64,000 nucleotides of DNA from Amorphophallus konjac. Taxonomy: Eukaryota; Streptophyta; Magnoliopsida; Alismatales; Araceae. The notes beneath the pieces were generated by a model. That model was given only the letters and a program-made list of their open reading frames with translations. It had not been told where the DNA came from and ran no database searches. The DNA is taken from the NCBI GenBank assembly GCA_022559845.1, contig CM040126.1, forward strand, positions 125,154,886 to 125,218,885, read 5' to 3'. Both the position numbers and the translations under genes were made by a program. Shown here piece after piece: positions 29,650 through 40,269 of this stretch (its first letter is position 1; the number at the start of each line of letters is the position of its first letter).

Positions 29650-31936
29650 ATGGCATCTCCTACTATTTACGATTGTTCTAACTTCAACAAATGGTTAGGC
29701 GGCCTATGTGTTCACCTGAACTCCATTGATCCAAATCTATGGAGTTCTTTTTCAAAAGGCCCACATAAGCTCCCTCAGGATCATACTAAATGGTCTCATA
29801 GGGACATAGTGAAAAATAAAGAAAATGGCATAGTCCTTAGCATTCTGAAAGATGCAATAAATACTAATATGTTTCCCTATATTGCAGAATGCAAATATGG
29901 AAAAGAAATCATGGATAAAGTCATATCTATCTATCAGAAGAAAGAACAATGCTTGATGGCCAACCGAAGAGATCAAATTGAAGATGCAGAATCACAGGCA
30001 AGCACAGAATCAGGTAATGTTACTTTCGATGAATTGGTTGATATGTATGATAAATTGTATGATGAGTTTAAGAAGATCAAATCTGAGAATAAGAAATTAA
30101 AGAAAAAGGCTAATAAAGATAAATCTGATCTGACGTGTGAAATCTGTCCAAAATTGAAACAGTCATATGATACATGTTTGGCAGATATTCACAAGCAAAA
30201 GGAACAGATGGTTATGATGAAAAATGAGAATGATGATTTATATTCAAAAATCTCTGAATTAGAAGATAAATTGAACTCATCTGATAATCATAAGATCTTG
30301 AATTCTGTGGATAATGAGAAACTGATAAACGAGCTTGATCATGTTAATTTGAAGCTGGGTGAACTAAAATATGGTAATAATGAACTTGCTGTTAAAAACT
30401 CTGAACTAGAAAATAAGTTGAAATCATTAGAAGGTGATCATGTCCTAATTAATGAACTAGTTCAGAATGAGCAATTGATAAAAGAAAATGAAGAACTGAA
30501 AATGTTGAACTCTGCCATGTCTGAAAGACTGCTTGTCTTAGAAAAAGGAAAAACTGTCTGTAATACAAAATCTAAACAACTGAGCAATCTGGAACAAGAA
30601 ATTGAGAAATATAAAACTGCTAACAAAGTGCTAAGTGAATGTGTTAATTGCAGTGAATAGGAGATCGCCAGTTATGAATTACACATTGCTTCTCTAGAAA
30701 AAGAAATTTGTGAACTGAAAAACTCACTATCAAAAACTTTAAAAGGTAAAGAGAAGTCAAAAGCCTCCTTGAAAGATGAAGTGAGTAATCAAAGTGAAGA
30801 GACTGAAAATGTTACTGAAACAAAAAGGGTCATGAGGAACCAGCTTTACACCACATTTGTCCGAAGCACTAATGTAGCTGGGACCTCTAGGACATCTCCA
30901 AAGAAATCTACCGCAATTAAAACTCGAAAACAGAATAAAAATTCAAAAAAAAGAGAAATGAATTGCATGCTGAAAAATCTCAGACCAAGATATTTTCTGA
31001 TAAAAGAATGAATGATAAGTGTTTCTATTGTGGTAAATTTGGTCATGAGATGGATGATTATTTTATCATGAAGAAGGATGAATTGAAATTTGATAGAATT
31101 CATGCTAGGATTTCTATTATGAAGAAACCTTCTTATGTTCAAAACAAGAGAATTAAATGCTTTTACTGTCATAGAGTAGGTCATCTCATGCATGAATGCA
31201 AAGTAATGGAACATGATGACCTCAATGCTAGAAAACTGCATGTTACGAATGTTCATGCTAAAAATCATACAAATCATAAGAAGAACATTCAATGTTTTTA
31301 TTGTGGTAGATTAGGCCACATTGCTGCTCAATGTTGGCATAATCAGGGAAATAAATTTTATTCTGAATTTGTCAATTTCCCTGTTAACAAAAATACTTTT
31401 GAAAGAAATAATTTTGGTTCTAAGAGAAAGCACATTGTGTGCTTCGAATGTGGAAAGCATGGCCATACAGTCAAGGACTACTGGCATGCTCAGGGAAAGA
31501 AATCTAACTTTGAATTTGTTAAATTCCCTATAAAAGGAAATGATTTGGTTACAATGAATTTCTTGTAAACAATGCTTCTCATGGAAATATTTTTGTTTCA
31601 AAAGTTCAGCATATTGCATGCTTTAACTATGAAAAGCCAGGCCACAGAGCTGCTAATTGTTGGCTGGCTGGTTATAAAAAGAAAAACTCCCATGTCAATA
31701 ACAGAATTAATTATGTTCACTCACACCAACTTCATGCCAATGCTAATGTATATAAGAAGAACATGAAATATATTATCTCTTGTTATTACTGTGGACAGTT
31801 AGGACATTCCATGTCTAACTGCTATTTGATGAGGTTTGATGACTTTCAAGTGTTGAACATGAGGAGAGCACCATTCAAAGGTGCTACTGTCACTAAAGGA
31901 CCCAAGGAGACTTGGGCTCCTAAGAATGCAAAATGA
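29650..31936 (+). pseudogene. gag: SIRE-like Gag of S with six zinc-knuckle sites, one stop and two frameshifts
   Basis: Starts MASPTIYDCS. The N-terminal third (about residues 1-115) resembles the copia Gag region with Trp-rich NKWLGGLCVHL. A very long Lys/Glu/Asn-rich coiled coil follows, up to about 30960. A TAG interrupts the frame at 30658-30660, and frameshifts occur near 30960 and 31550. Six CCHC-type sites follow: 31020, 31158, 31293, 31440, 31619 and 31781. Those at 31158, 31293 and 31781 keep all four ligands. The other three each have one Cys replaced by Tyr. The frame ends with TGA at 31934-31936 and no pol follows. The first 115 codons and the coil are otherwise well preserved. 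Confidence 0.85.
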
Positions 31937-32766
31937 GACCCTATTTTGCAGGAGTGCCTTGCATCTGAAGAATAAAAAGGGGGTAAATAAACCAAGGAAC
32001 CCAAATTGGTAAAATCCCATTCAGGTAATGTTCTGCACTTTTCACATCTATTCAATTAAATTTCTTAGAAATCTACTTTAACTGGATATCATGTTAAATC
32101 TGTTTAGATAAAAGTGTCATGCATGCAAGACTCTTATATGTCTTGTCATTACATTGAGATGCATGAGTTTATTTGACCATACCGTGAGCTGTGTGTGTAC
32201 ATATTCAGTAATGATATGTTGAATTCATTTCCAATCTGCATGCATATGTGATTACTGGTATCAATCAGTCCCCTGCATAATCTTCATGTCATAGTTAGTG
32301 GTTCAATGCATTAAGTTAGGGGGAGTTGCATACAAATTACATTGCATATCATTTCTAAAGAAAATTCCAAAAAGATTGTGTACTGCTGGCTGTTCATCTA
32401 GTTGTTTTACTATCTCATTCAGTCAACTGTTGCTCCCATCTTCAGCTTGAGCTCACCCATTTCACAAGTCTGAATTTACTGTGTTCTGCTTATGAATCTA
32501 CTGAGGGGGAGCTGATCGTTCTTGAATAAATCTATCTGATGGCCTTCTGGGTATTTGTGACTCACCTTGACACATCCTTTGTTGCACTTCCTGATAGTTT
32601 TCTTTTGGAAGTGTCAACACCATGAGCTGTCACTTTTGATTATTCTGAAGTGTGGATCTTGTGAGCAGATGTCGACACAAAGAGTCGACACATTCTAGGA
32701 TGCTCTTCTGATCATGTTTCTGTAATTGCTCTCTTGATTGGAATACTTGTCATGTTCTTAAACTTG
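31937..32766 (+). other. Non-coding 3' region of S, part 1
   Basis: No frame with a domain. Several GGGGGA tracts (31980, 32319, 32504) resemble polypurine tracts. It ends at the target site ACTTG (32762-32766) of element A. Confidence 0.6.
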
Positions 32767-33531
32767 TGGAGAGGGGGATTTCTGTAGTCCATCTAAAGAG
32801 AAGCCAAACTAGGTCCATCAGGACCAAACGAGGCCCAGCTCATCCAAGTGACACCCCCGCGGGACCCACTTAGGCTAAAAGCCCAATAAGATCACTCGGG
32901 GTCACACCCTTCCTCGGCGGCCCTTAGGATCGGAAGGCCCAAGGGTCGGTCAGGTCAGAGACCCACGCCCGATCTAATCCCTCGCCGGGATAAAGGTAGG
33001 TGCTTAGTACCCACTCCAACCTATCTTCATCCGAGCCATGCCTATCGCCCGGACAGGGTAGGCACCTTTCATGCTTGGGTCGACCGACGATTGCTTATCC
33101 ACGCTACCGTTGAGAGCCCTTTATAAGTAGGAGTTTATGAGGATAAGGGCATGATCCCTCATAGCTATAAAGATCCCACGATGAAGATGTAAAGAACCCA
33201 CGTTGAGGATGTAACTCTCGCCTGAAACCCCTCAACTTACGGGACTCATAAGGTCAGTACAATATTTAAACCTGGGACTACCTCCAACGAAAGGGAGAGA
33301 CGCCTAAACTCCCTGAGCAGGAACCACTTCACCACCTTGGTGTAGAGGAATCGCGTGCATCTATTTCCTCCTCCCTTCATAGCTTCCACCATTGCTCTAC
33401 TGACTTAAGCATCGGAGGGTTTGCCCCCAAGGAACCATCCCTGGGCCCCCTGATCCGTTTCACTTCTTTATAGTTCACTATCCAGCGATCATCTCCCTAG
33501 CTCAGGTCCAGCGTGAGATCACGCCTCTTCA
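32767..33531 (+). repeat. 5' LTR of A
   Basis: 765 bases, TGGAGAGGGGG to GCCTCTTCA. Contains a TATA-like TTATAAGTAG at 33121-33130. Confidence 0.9.
33121..33130 (+). promoter_or_regulatory. TATA-like box in the 5' LTR of A
   Basis: TTATAAGTAG in the segment that the 3' LTR lacks. It is the only TATA candidate in this LTR. Confidence 0.5.
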
Positions 33532-33550
33532 TCTGGCGCCGTCTGTGGGA
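33532..33550 (+). other. Primer-binding site of A
   Basis: TCTGGCGCCGTCTGTGGGA directly after the LTR. This TGGCGCC-type site is typical of Tat/Athila elements rather than the initiator-Met site. Confidence 0.85.
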
Positions 33551-35283
33551 AATGATCAAAGAGCCAGTATGGTGCGAAGGAGTTTAGGGAGGAGGTCCGC
33601 CGGCGACAGTGGAAAGGCCATGGTAGAGGCGAGAGAAGGCGACTCTCAAGCCTCAAAAAATCCCCCCTCCAATGCCAGCACCCCCGCCAACGGACCGCCC
33701 CCTCCCCACGCGGCAGTAGGGCTACCGCCCCCTCCCCCCACGGCGGTAGGGCTACCACTCAACGGTGGCACCGACGCCTTTCCAAGCCCTCAACGCAAAA
33801 CTGGATATCCTCGTGGAACTCATGAGGACCCAGGTGGCCAGGGATGGAAGGTCACGCGCCCCTCCAGAGAGCTCTCCCCACGAGAACGTGTCCCAGCACA
33901 CTGCCGGAGGCCGCTTCACCCTCCAAGGCCAGCAGATTATCCGTAACAGGTTAGGAGGACCTTCACAAACCCCCCCTCCAGAACAAGAGGCCTCCTCCAT
34001 GTCAAAAAGGCGAAGACCTGGGGCACACCGTCCGAACCCGGAGACCGAAGTCCCTGGAGAATGCCAAGACAGCCCCCTCCAGCCCCACGGCGCAGCGATA
34101 GCCGGAGCTATCCCTCCGACTGCGAGAATTCAAGAGGCGTTTCGTAGAACAAGAGCGCGCCCTATGCGCCCTGCAGAAAGTCTCTTCCACGGAGGACGAG
34201 GAGAAATCCCCATTCTCTGACTATATCTTGAAGGCAGAGGCATCTCCCATAACCTCTATTCCGACCTTCAAGCTTTATGACGGCCAGGGCGACCCGGCCG
34301 ATCACTTCGACAGCTTCGACGCCCTGATGACCCTTCATTAAGCATCCGACGCCATCAAATGCTGAGCCTTTGTCACCACCCTAGTCCAAGGTGCCCAGGC
34401 ATGGTTCCGGGCCCTCGCCCCCGGATCTATTCGGGACTTCAAGCAATTCGGGCGAGTATTCAAGGAGAGTTTCACCGGCAGCGGTCCCCCAAGGTCAGTA
34501 GTGGGGCTATTGGCCCTCAAACAGGCGCAAGGGGAGAAACTTCGGGCTTACATCACCCGATTTAAATTAGAAGCCCTAAGGATCCCCCGCCTGGACGTCG
34601 CCCCAGCCATAATCGCGCTGATCAGGGGTACCCGCGACGAAAACCTCCGCCTCGAACTTGTCCTTCACTCTCCCTCGACCCTTGCCGAGCTAGTGACTCT
34701 CGCTCTGTGCCACGCCGAGTGCAAACAAGTGCTTAGCGCATGCCGAGACGCAACCAGCTCGGGTCGAAAGGGGGACAAGAAGCGGGCACCCGAGCCAAGT
34801 TCGGGTCCAGGAAAAAGGTGGAACTGAGATGGGGAACGCAAGGAACCGTCACGGAAGTACGAGCGGTACACTCCCTTAACCACTCTGGTCTATGAGATAT
34901 ATGAGGACATCAAAGGCTCGGGCCTCCTCCGCCAACCTGAGCCAATGAGGTCAAAAAACCGCAGTCGTAGCAAGCATTGCATGTTCCACAGAGACCACGG
35001 GCATCACACCGGTGACTGCCACCAACTCCAAGATGAGATCGAGCACCTCGTCCGTCAGGGATACCTATCCCGGTTCGTGGCCTGGCACAAGGAAGACCGA
35101 GGCGCCCCAGAGGAAATTGACAACGCCCCTCGCGGGGTCCATATCAATGTCATCACTGGAGGAGCTGCATTAGGAGGTGATAGTGGCCGAGGAAGGAAGC
35201 GTCATGCTGAGCGGGCGAGCCGAGCCATCGAGCCTCCCAGGGCCCCTCCAAGTGAACCCCAGGTTATAGTCTTCTCCGACTGA
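33551..35283 (+). pseudogene. gag: Gag of A (Tat type), frameshifted and with stops
   Basis: N-terminal Pro/Ala-rich part (to about 33770), then in another frame a low-complexity linker, then the Gag core: IPTFKLYDGQGDPADHFDSF (34259-34318), AQAWFRALAPGSI (34391-34430) and LLALKQAQGEKLRAYITRF (34506-34563), to about 34827. Two in-frame stops fall near 34339 and 34362. A CX2HX4-type knuckle, CMFHRDHGHHTGDC (34979-35020), is followed by LQDEIEHLVRQGYL. These are standard Tat Gag landmarks. Gag assembles the particle and binds RNA. Confidence 0.85.
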
Positions 35284-35700
35284 GACCTGGAAGGGCTAAC
35301 CACCCCGCATGATGACGCCCTAGTCATATCGGCCACGATAAACCATTGTAATGTAGACAGGATTCTAGTTGACAATGGAAGCGCCCTGATGTATTATCCT
35401 ATGAATGTTTCCTTAAGATCTGGGAGAATCCATCTAAACTCCGCCCGATCCGAACCCCCCCTTTGCGGGTTCAATGGCCAAGCCACTTATCCCGAGGGAG
35501 CCCTAAGCATGCCGGTTACTCTCGGCACCCCACACAAAACCATTACGGTCATGGTGGACTTCATAGTGATCAAGGGTATGATAGCATATAACGCAATCTT
35601 CGGCTGAGGAATCCTCAATCGAACGAAAGTGGTACCTTCTACCTATCACCAAAAGATGAAGTTCCCCACCAAAAATGGGTTGGGGGAAGTCTGAGGTAAC
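35284..35700 (+). pseudogene. Aspartic protease domain of A
   Basis: The active-site segment ILVDNGSALMYY lies at about 35365-35400. Tat proteases typically have D-N/G-G-S here. The C-terminal hydrophobic segment MVDFIVIKGMIAYNAIFG ends at a TGA near 35605. The enzyme would cut the Gag-Pol polyprotein. Stops at about 35605 and 35692 break the link to RT. Confidence 0.75.
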
Positions 35701-36860
35701 CAGGCGATGGCCAGAAGGTGCTATAATATCTCGGTTGAAGCCACAAGGCCGGACGGGAAGAACAAGGGCCACAAGGAAGTCGAGGAAAAATTCACAACCG
35801 CCGAGCCTGGAGGCGAATTACAAACGGTTTTCCTAAACAACGACCCAACCCTAGGAGTAAAGATTGGAGCCGACCTACCGTCTGAGGTCCAACAGTAATA
35901 CAAAGAGTTTCTTTCCGCGTACATCCCAGTCTTTGCATGGTCTGATGATCAACTCCCTGGGATACCGGAGGAGACGGTGATGCATAAGCTTAACCTCGAT
36001 CCGACCGTCAAACCCATACAACAATTGAGAAGGAAGCACGCGCCAGAGAAGCAGGCAATCATCAAGGAGCAAGTCACCAAGGGGTAAAAGACTGGTCTTT
36101 ATAAACCGGTCCAGTACCCGACGTGGTTGGCTAATGTCGTCCTATTGCCAAAAGCTTCGGGAAAGTGGCGGATGTGTGTGGACTTCACCGACTTGAATAA
36201 GGCCACCCCTAAGGATTGCTATCCGCTGCCGAGCATCGACTAACTGGTTGACTCAACCTTGGGCAACGAGATACTTAGTTTCCTGGATGCCTATTCAGGT
36301 TACCATCAGATCAGAATGAACCCAGAAGACATCGAGAAGACTGCCTTTATCACCGACTTCGGCGTATACTGCTACACCCGATGCCTTTCGGGTTGAAGAA
36401 TGCTGGAGCCACCTACCAGAGACTGGTCAATCATATGTTTGAGGGTCAGCTCGGCCAAAACATCGAGGTCTATATTGATGACATGCTCGTGAAGACCTCC
36501 AAGGCCGAGAACCACTTCACCGACCTAGCTGAGACCTTCGACGCCCTCCTAACGTACAATATGAAGCTCAATCCGACCAAGTGCGCCTTTGGAGTGACAT
36601 CCGGGAAATTCCTGGGTTTCTTACTCACCCAGTGTGGGATCGAGGCCAACCCCGACAAGGTCCACGCCATCCTAGACATGTGCCCACCCACCTGCATCAA
36701 AGACGTTCAACGCCTTACTGGGCGCATTACCGCGCTCAGCAGGTTCCTGTCCCGTGCGACCGAACGATGCCTACCCTTTTTCAAACTGTTGAGGGGGCCC
36801 AAAATGGCATCTGCCACGTTCACATGGGATGAGGAATGCCAAAGAGCGTTTACCTAGCTT
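35701..36860 (+). pseudogene. pol: Reverse transcriptase domain of A
   Basis: Visible RT blocks are YPTWLANVVLLPK and WRMCVDFTDLNKATPKD (36117-36215), FLDAYSGYHQIRM with the first catalytic Asp (36280-36318), PFGLKNAGATYQR (36382-36421) and the YIDD box at 36471-36482. Stops occur at 35896, 36086 and 36241. A one-base shift near 36378 separates the catalytic blocks. The enzyme copies element RNA into DNA in the particle. The YIDD block itself is intact. Confidence 0.9.
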
Positions 36861-37320
36861 AAGGAGTTCCTGGCTTCACCCCCGGTGCTGTCCAAGCCTG
36901 TCCCCGGTGAAGCCCTGCATCTCTATCTCTAGCAACCCCATCTACAGTTAGCTCGGTCCTGGTCAGAAATGACTCGGGAGTCGAGAGACCGGTCTACTAC
37001 ACCAGCAAGGTGCTCAATGAAGCTGAGAGAAGGTACCCCACAACCGAAAGACTCGTGCTAGCGTTGGTTACCTCGACCAAGCGCCTCCGACCCTACTTCC
37101 AAGGGCACTCCATCACCGTGTTGACCGGCGAACCATTGAAGAGGATCCTTGCTCACCCCGAAGTCTCGGGATGCCTCGTCAAGTGGGCCATCATGCTTGG
37201 GGCCTACGATATATCGTACCGGCCTCGCTCGGCTATCAAAGGTCAGGCGCTCGCTAACTTCATCGCCAAGAGCACCATCCCGATCGAAGAAAGATCTCCG
37301 TTCGCGCCTGGGTCAACCTA
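36861..37320 (+). pseudogene. RNase H domain of A (first)
   Basis: Contains VERPVYYTSKVLNEAERRYPTTERL (36978-37050 region) and LAHPEVSGCLVKWAIMLGAYDISY (37150-37220), the usual layout of the gypsy RNase H and tether. It follows a thumb/connection segment ending near 36857. It ends with a TAG at 37318-37320. Confidence 0.8.
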
Positions 37321-37860
37321 GGAACAGTTCGTCGACAGATCCTCCAACTCAGCCAGAAGCGACGCTGGAATCCTCCTGAAGTCCCCCGAAGGAGCAGAGC
37401 TACAATATGCCTTGAAGTTCAACTTCCAGGCGTCCAACAACGCTTCCGAGTATGAGGCCCTTATCTCGGTAGCCCGTATGGCCCGGCGGCTGGGGGCTGA
37501 GCGAGTCAAAATTCACACTAACTCCCAGCTGATCGCTAGCCAGGTCAACAGTGATTACGAAGCTCGAGAGGCACCGATGGTCAAATACCTCTAGCTGGTC
37601 AGAGCCGTGGCGCAATAGTTCAAGAGATTTGAGGTAGTCCGAATAGCTCGAGGGGAAAACTCTCGAGCGGACGCCCTCTTTCGGCTGGCCTCCTCTCTTG
37701 ACCCAAAGGGTACTCGATCGGTCCTTGTCGAAGAGCTAGAGCGACCGAGCATCGATTTGGAGCTCCTAGCTGTTGACTCAGCCTCCCCAAGTGACTGGCG
37801 TACCCCGTACCTGTCGTGGCTCCAAGATTCTCAAGAGCCTCCCGACCCTCGGGAAGCCCG
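37321..37860 (+). pseudogene. Second, plant-type RNase H domain of A (aRNH)
   Basis: QFVDRSSNSARSDAGILLKSPEG (37324-37392) and ASNNASEYEALISVARMARRLGA then NSQLIASQVNSDYEA (37430-37565) match the additional archaeal-type RNase H found in Tat elements. Two TAG stops near 37593 and 37617 fall where the family usually has Gln. Together with the first RNase H this marks A as Tat lineage. Confidence 0.85.
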
Positions 37861-39031
37861 AAGATTGAAGTACTAAGCTCGGCGATTCGTCACTCTGGAC
37901 GGCACTCTCTACCAGAGATCCTTCTCTGGTCCTCTCTTGAAGTGCCTCAGTACTGATGAAGCCAACCGAGCAATTCAATAAGTTCACGAAGGTCTGTGCG
38001 GAGCGCATTTAGGAGGAAGGTTGCTCGCCAGGATCCTGCTACGGCAAGTTTATTGGTGGCCCACTCTACAGCGTGACTGCTCAACCTACACACAACACTG
38101 TGACCGATGCCAGCGATTTGACCACTTGGTCCATCGGCCAGCAACAGAGCTCGTCACCTTAGCCGAGCCTTATCCTTTCGCTCGCTGGGGAATCGACATC
38201 CTCGGGCCATTCCCCATGGCCCCGGCCCAGAAGAAGTTCATCATCGTCGCCATCGACTACTTCACCAAATGGATCGAGGCCGAAGCCACAGCAAGGATCA
38301 CCGAGACAATCGTCTAGAATTTTATCTGGAAGTCGATCATCTGTCGTTACGGCATCCCCCAGGTAATAGTAAGCGATAATGGTCAGTAATTTGATTCTCG
38401 ATATTTCCGAGACAGATGCACCGACCTAAACATATGCAATCACTTCACTTCGGTCTCCCACCCTCAGGCTGACGGACTGGTCAAAAATGCCAACAAGACT
38501 ATCTTAAAAGGCATCAAGACCAGGCTCGGCAAAGCCAAGGGCAGCTGGCTTGAGGAATTGTCGAACGTACTTTGGTCACACATAACGACTCCCAGAATGG
38601 CAACCGGTGAAAGTCCCTATCAGTTGGTGTACGGCACCAAGGCCGTTATCCCATTAGAGATTGCCAATCCCTCCCTCCGAGTCATCTATTTCTCGCACGA
38701 GGAAAACGACTAGAAATTGCTCAAAAACCTCGACCTAACAGATGAACTCCGAGAGATTGCCGGCATCTGAGCAACGGAATACCAGCGCCGTCTCACTCGA
38801 TACTACAATGCCAAAGTCCGAGATAGACACTTTCAACCGGGAGATTTCGTTCTCAGGAAGGCCGAAGCCTCTCGGCCACTTGTGGCGGCGAGCAAGCTAT
38901 CCCCTAATTGGGAAGGCCCCTACCGAGTGGCCGAGATGCTCGGGAAAGGAGCATACCGGTTATCTACGATGGAAGGAGAGCCCATCCCTCAGACCTGGAA
39001 TGCGATTACACTACGCAAGTTCTACTTCTGA
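37861..39031 (+). pseudogene. Integrase of A, catalytic Glu replaced by Lys
   Basis: Zinc-binding region VHEG..CGAH...CDRCQRF (37981-38120), core start WGIDILGPFP (38190-38219), second Asp in VSDNG (38370-38384), and the C-terminal GPY-type motif WEGPYRVAEMLGKGAYRL (38911-38965). The third acidic residue of DDE should lie in the segment reading DGLVKNANKTI (38470-38503). The codon at the expected Glu is AAA, giving Lys. Stops at about 38317, 38387, 38712 and 38769 break the frame. The gene ends with TGA at 39029-39031. Confidence 0.88.
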
Positions 39032-40269
39032 ATATCGAACATTGTGTAAGCAACATGGAATAAAATAAAAGTTCCCTTTCCTTTATTCAAACAACTCGCT
39101 TGTACATCAGAAAGGCCGAAGCCAAGAGAATACATGTTGAAAAAAAAATCCATCTGGCGCTGCCGTACGAGCCCATCGCTCGGCTAACTCGATTGACCTT
39201 CCTGCGTCCAGCCACTGACTCTGCCATGTGTAGAAACTGGCTCGGATAAAGGATAATCGACCCCATTGGCTCGGGTAGCTCGGAACAAAGGTGACAGAGG
39301 GATTAGGAAGGAGAAGGCTACCTTCCAAGTTGACAGAGATGGAGGAAAGGGAAGAGGGAACGCATATGAAGGCATCCTCCCCACCAATCTCCCAACTCTT
39401 TGGAAGGAAGAGAGTGCAAGCACTCTCCGAAGAGTGAAAGAAATGATGATAAGAGCAGAAGAGGGAAAAAGAAACCAGCAGAGCTGAACGAGGAGGCAAG
39501 GGAAAGCCCGGAAAGGAGGGAGCATAATTGACTTCCTCCTCCCCTCCGTGGGGTGAGCAGGAAGGAACGGGCGGCATGGATGCCTGATGCCCCCATCCGT
39601 CCACCATCTCCCCCCCCCCCGAAAGCGCCGTCGGAACTGATAAAAAGAAGACGACGTGCCTCCGCACGTCGAACCTTCTTTAAACCTACCCGCTGGCCGT
39701 CGAACCCTCTTTAAACGTGAAGCAGCAAGGACTCTCTGCCCTCCGTCATCAGCAGCCTCATCTTCCAGAGCATCTTCCATGCTTCAAATATAGCGGCACA
39801 ACGATACATGAAGAAAGAATGAGGAAAGACTATCAGAGAAAAACCCTAACCGGTGGAGAGGAAGGGACGCCCTTCAGACCTTTTATAGGCGAACGGAGGC
39901 TATTTGCCTTAAATGATTCTCTCCTCGAAAACACGCCAATAGGATCTCTCCCTACGAACGGTCACCTCAAACTTCTCGTTTCCGCCCCAGCGGGACACAC
40001 GAAGCGGCCAAGCATTCAATGCATGAGAGAACGGAAGCACACCCTGTCAGACGCCCGCCCAACCATCGTGCGAGAGCCACATAGAAAATATTGGCACTTT
40101 TCAACTACTGTAGATACGCTGAACAAAATACGGCAATGGCGATACGGAACAGTAAAGTCTTCATCATAATGTTATTGCCTTACCTTTTTCCCTAGACAAC
40201 AAGGAAAGTTTTCCTTGGAAAAAGGAAAAGACATATAAAAAGAGAAAGCAAAGTAGATACATTAGGCCT
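39032..40269 (+). other. Spacer between pol and the antisense gene of A
   Basis: AATAAAATAAAA at 39059-39070 could serve as a poly(A) signal for a pol transcript. Minus-strand ORFs here (39107-39780) have low-complexity composition and no domain. I do not call a gene. Confidence 0.45.

Noticed and set aside
32783..33531. Start of the A LTR at TGTAGTCC (32783)
   Set aside because: Flanks at that point do not match, whereas a start at 32767 gives an exact ACTTG target-site duplication with 43847-43851.
39107..39780. Minus-strand ORFs of 186 and 198 codons in A
   Set aside because: They overlap each other in different frames, are of low-complexity Ser/Phe/Leu composition, and show no domain.
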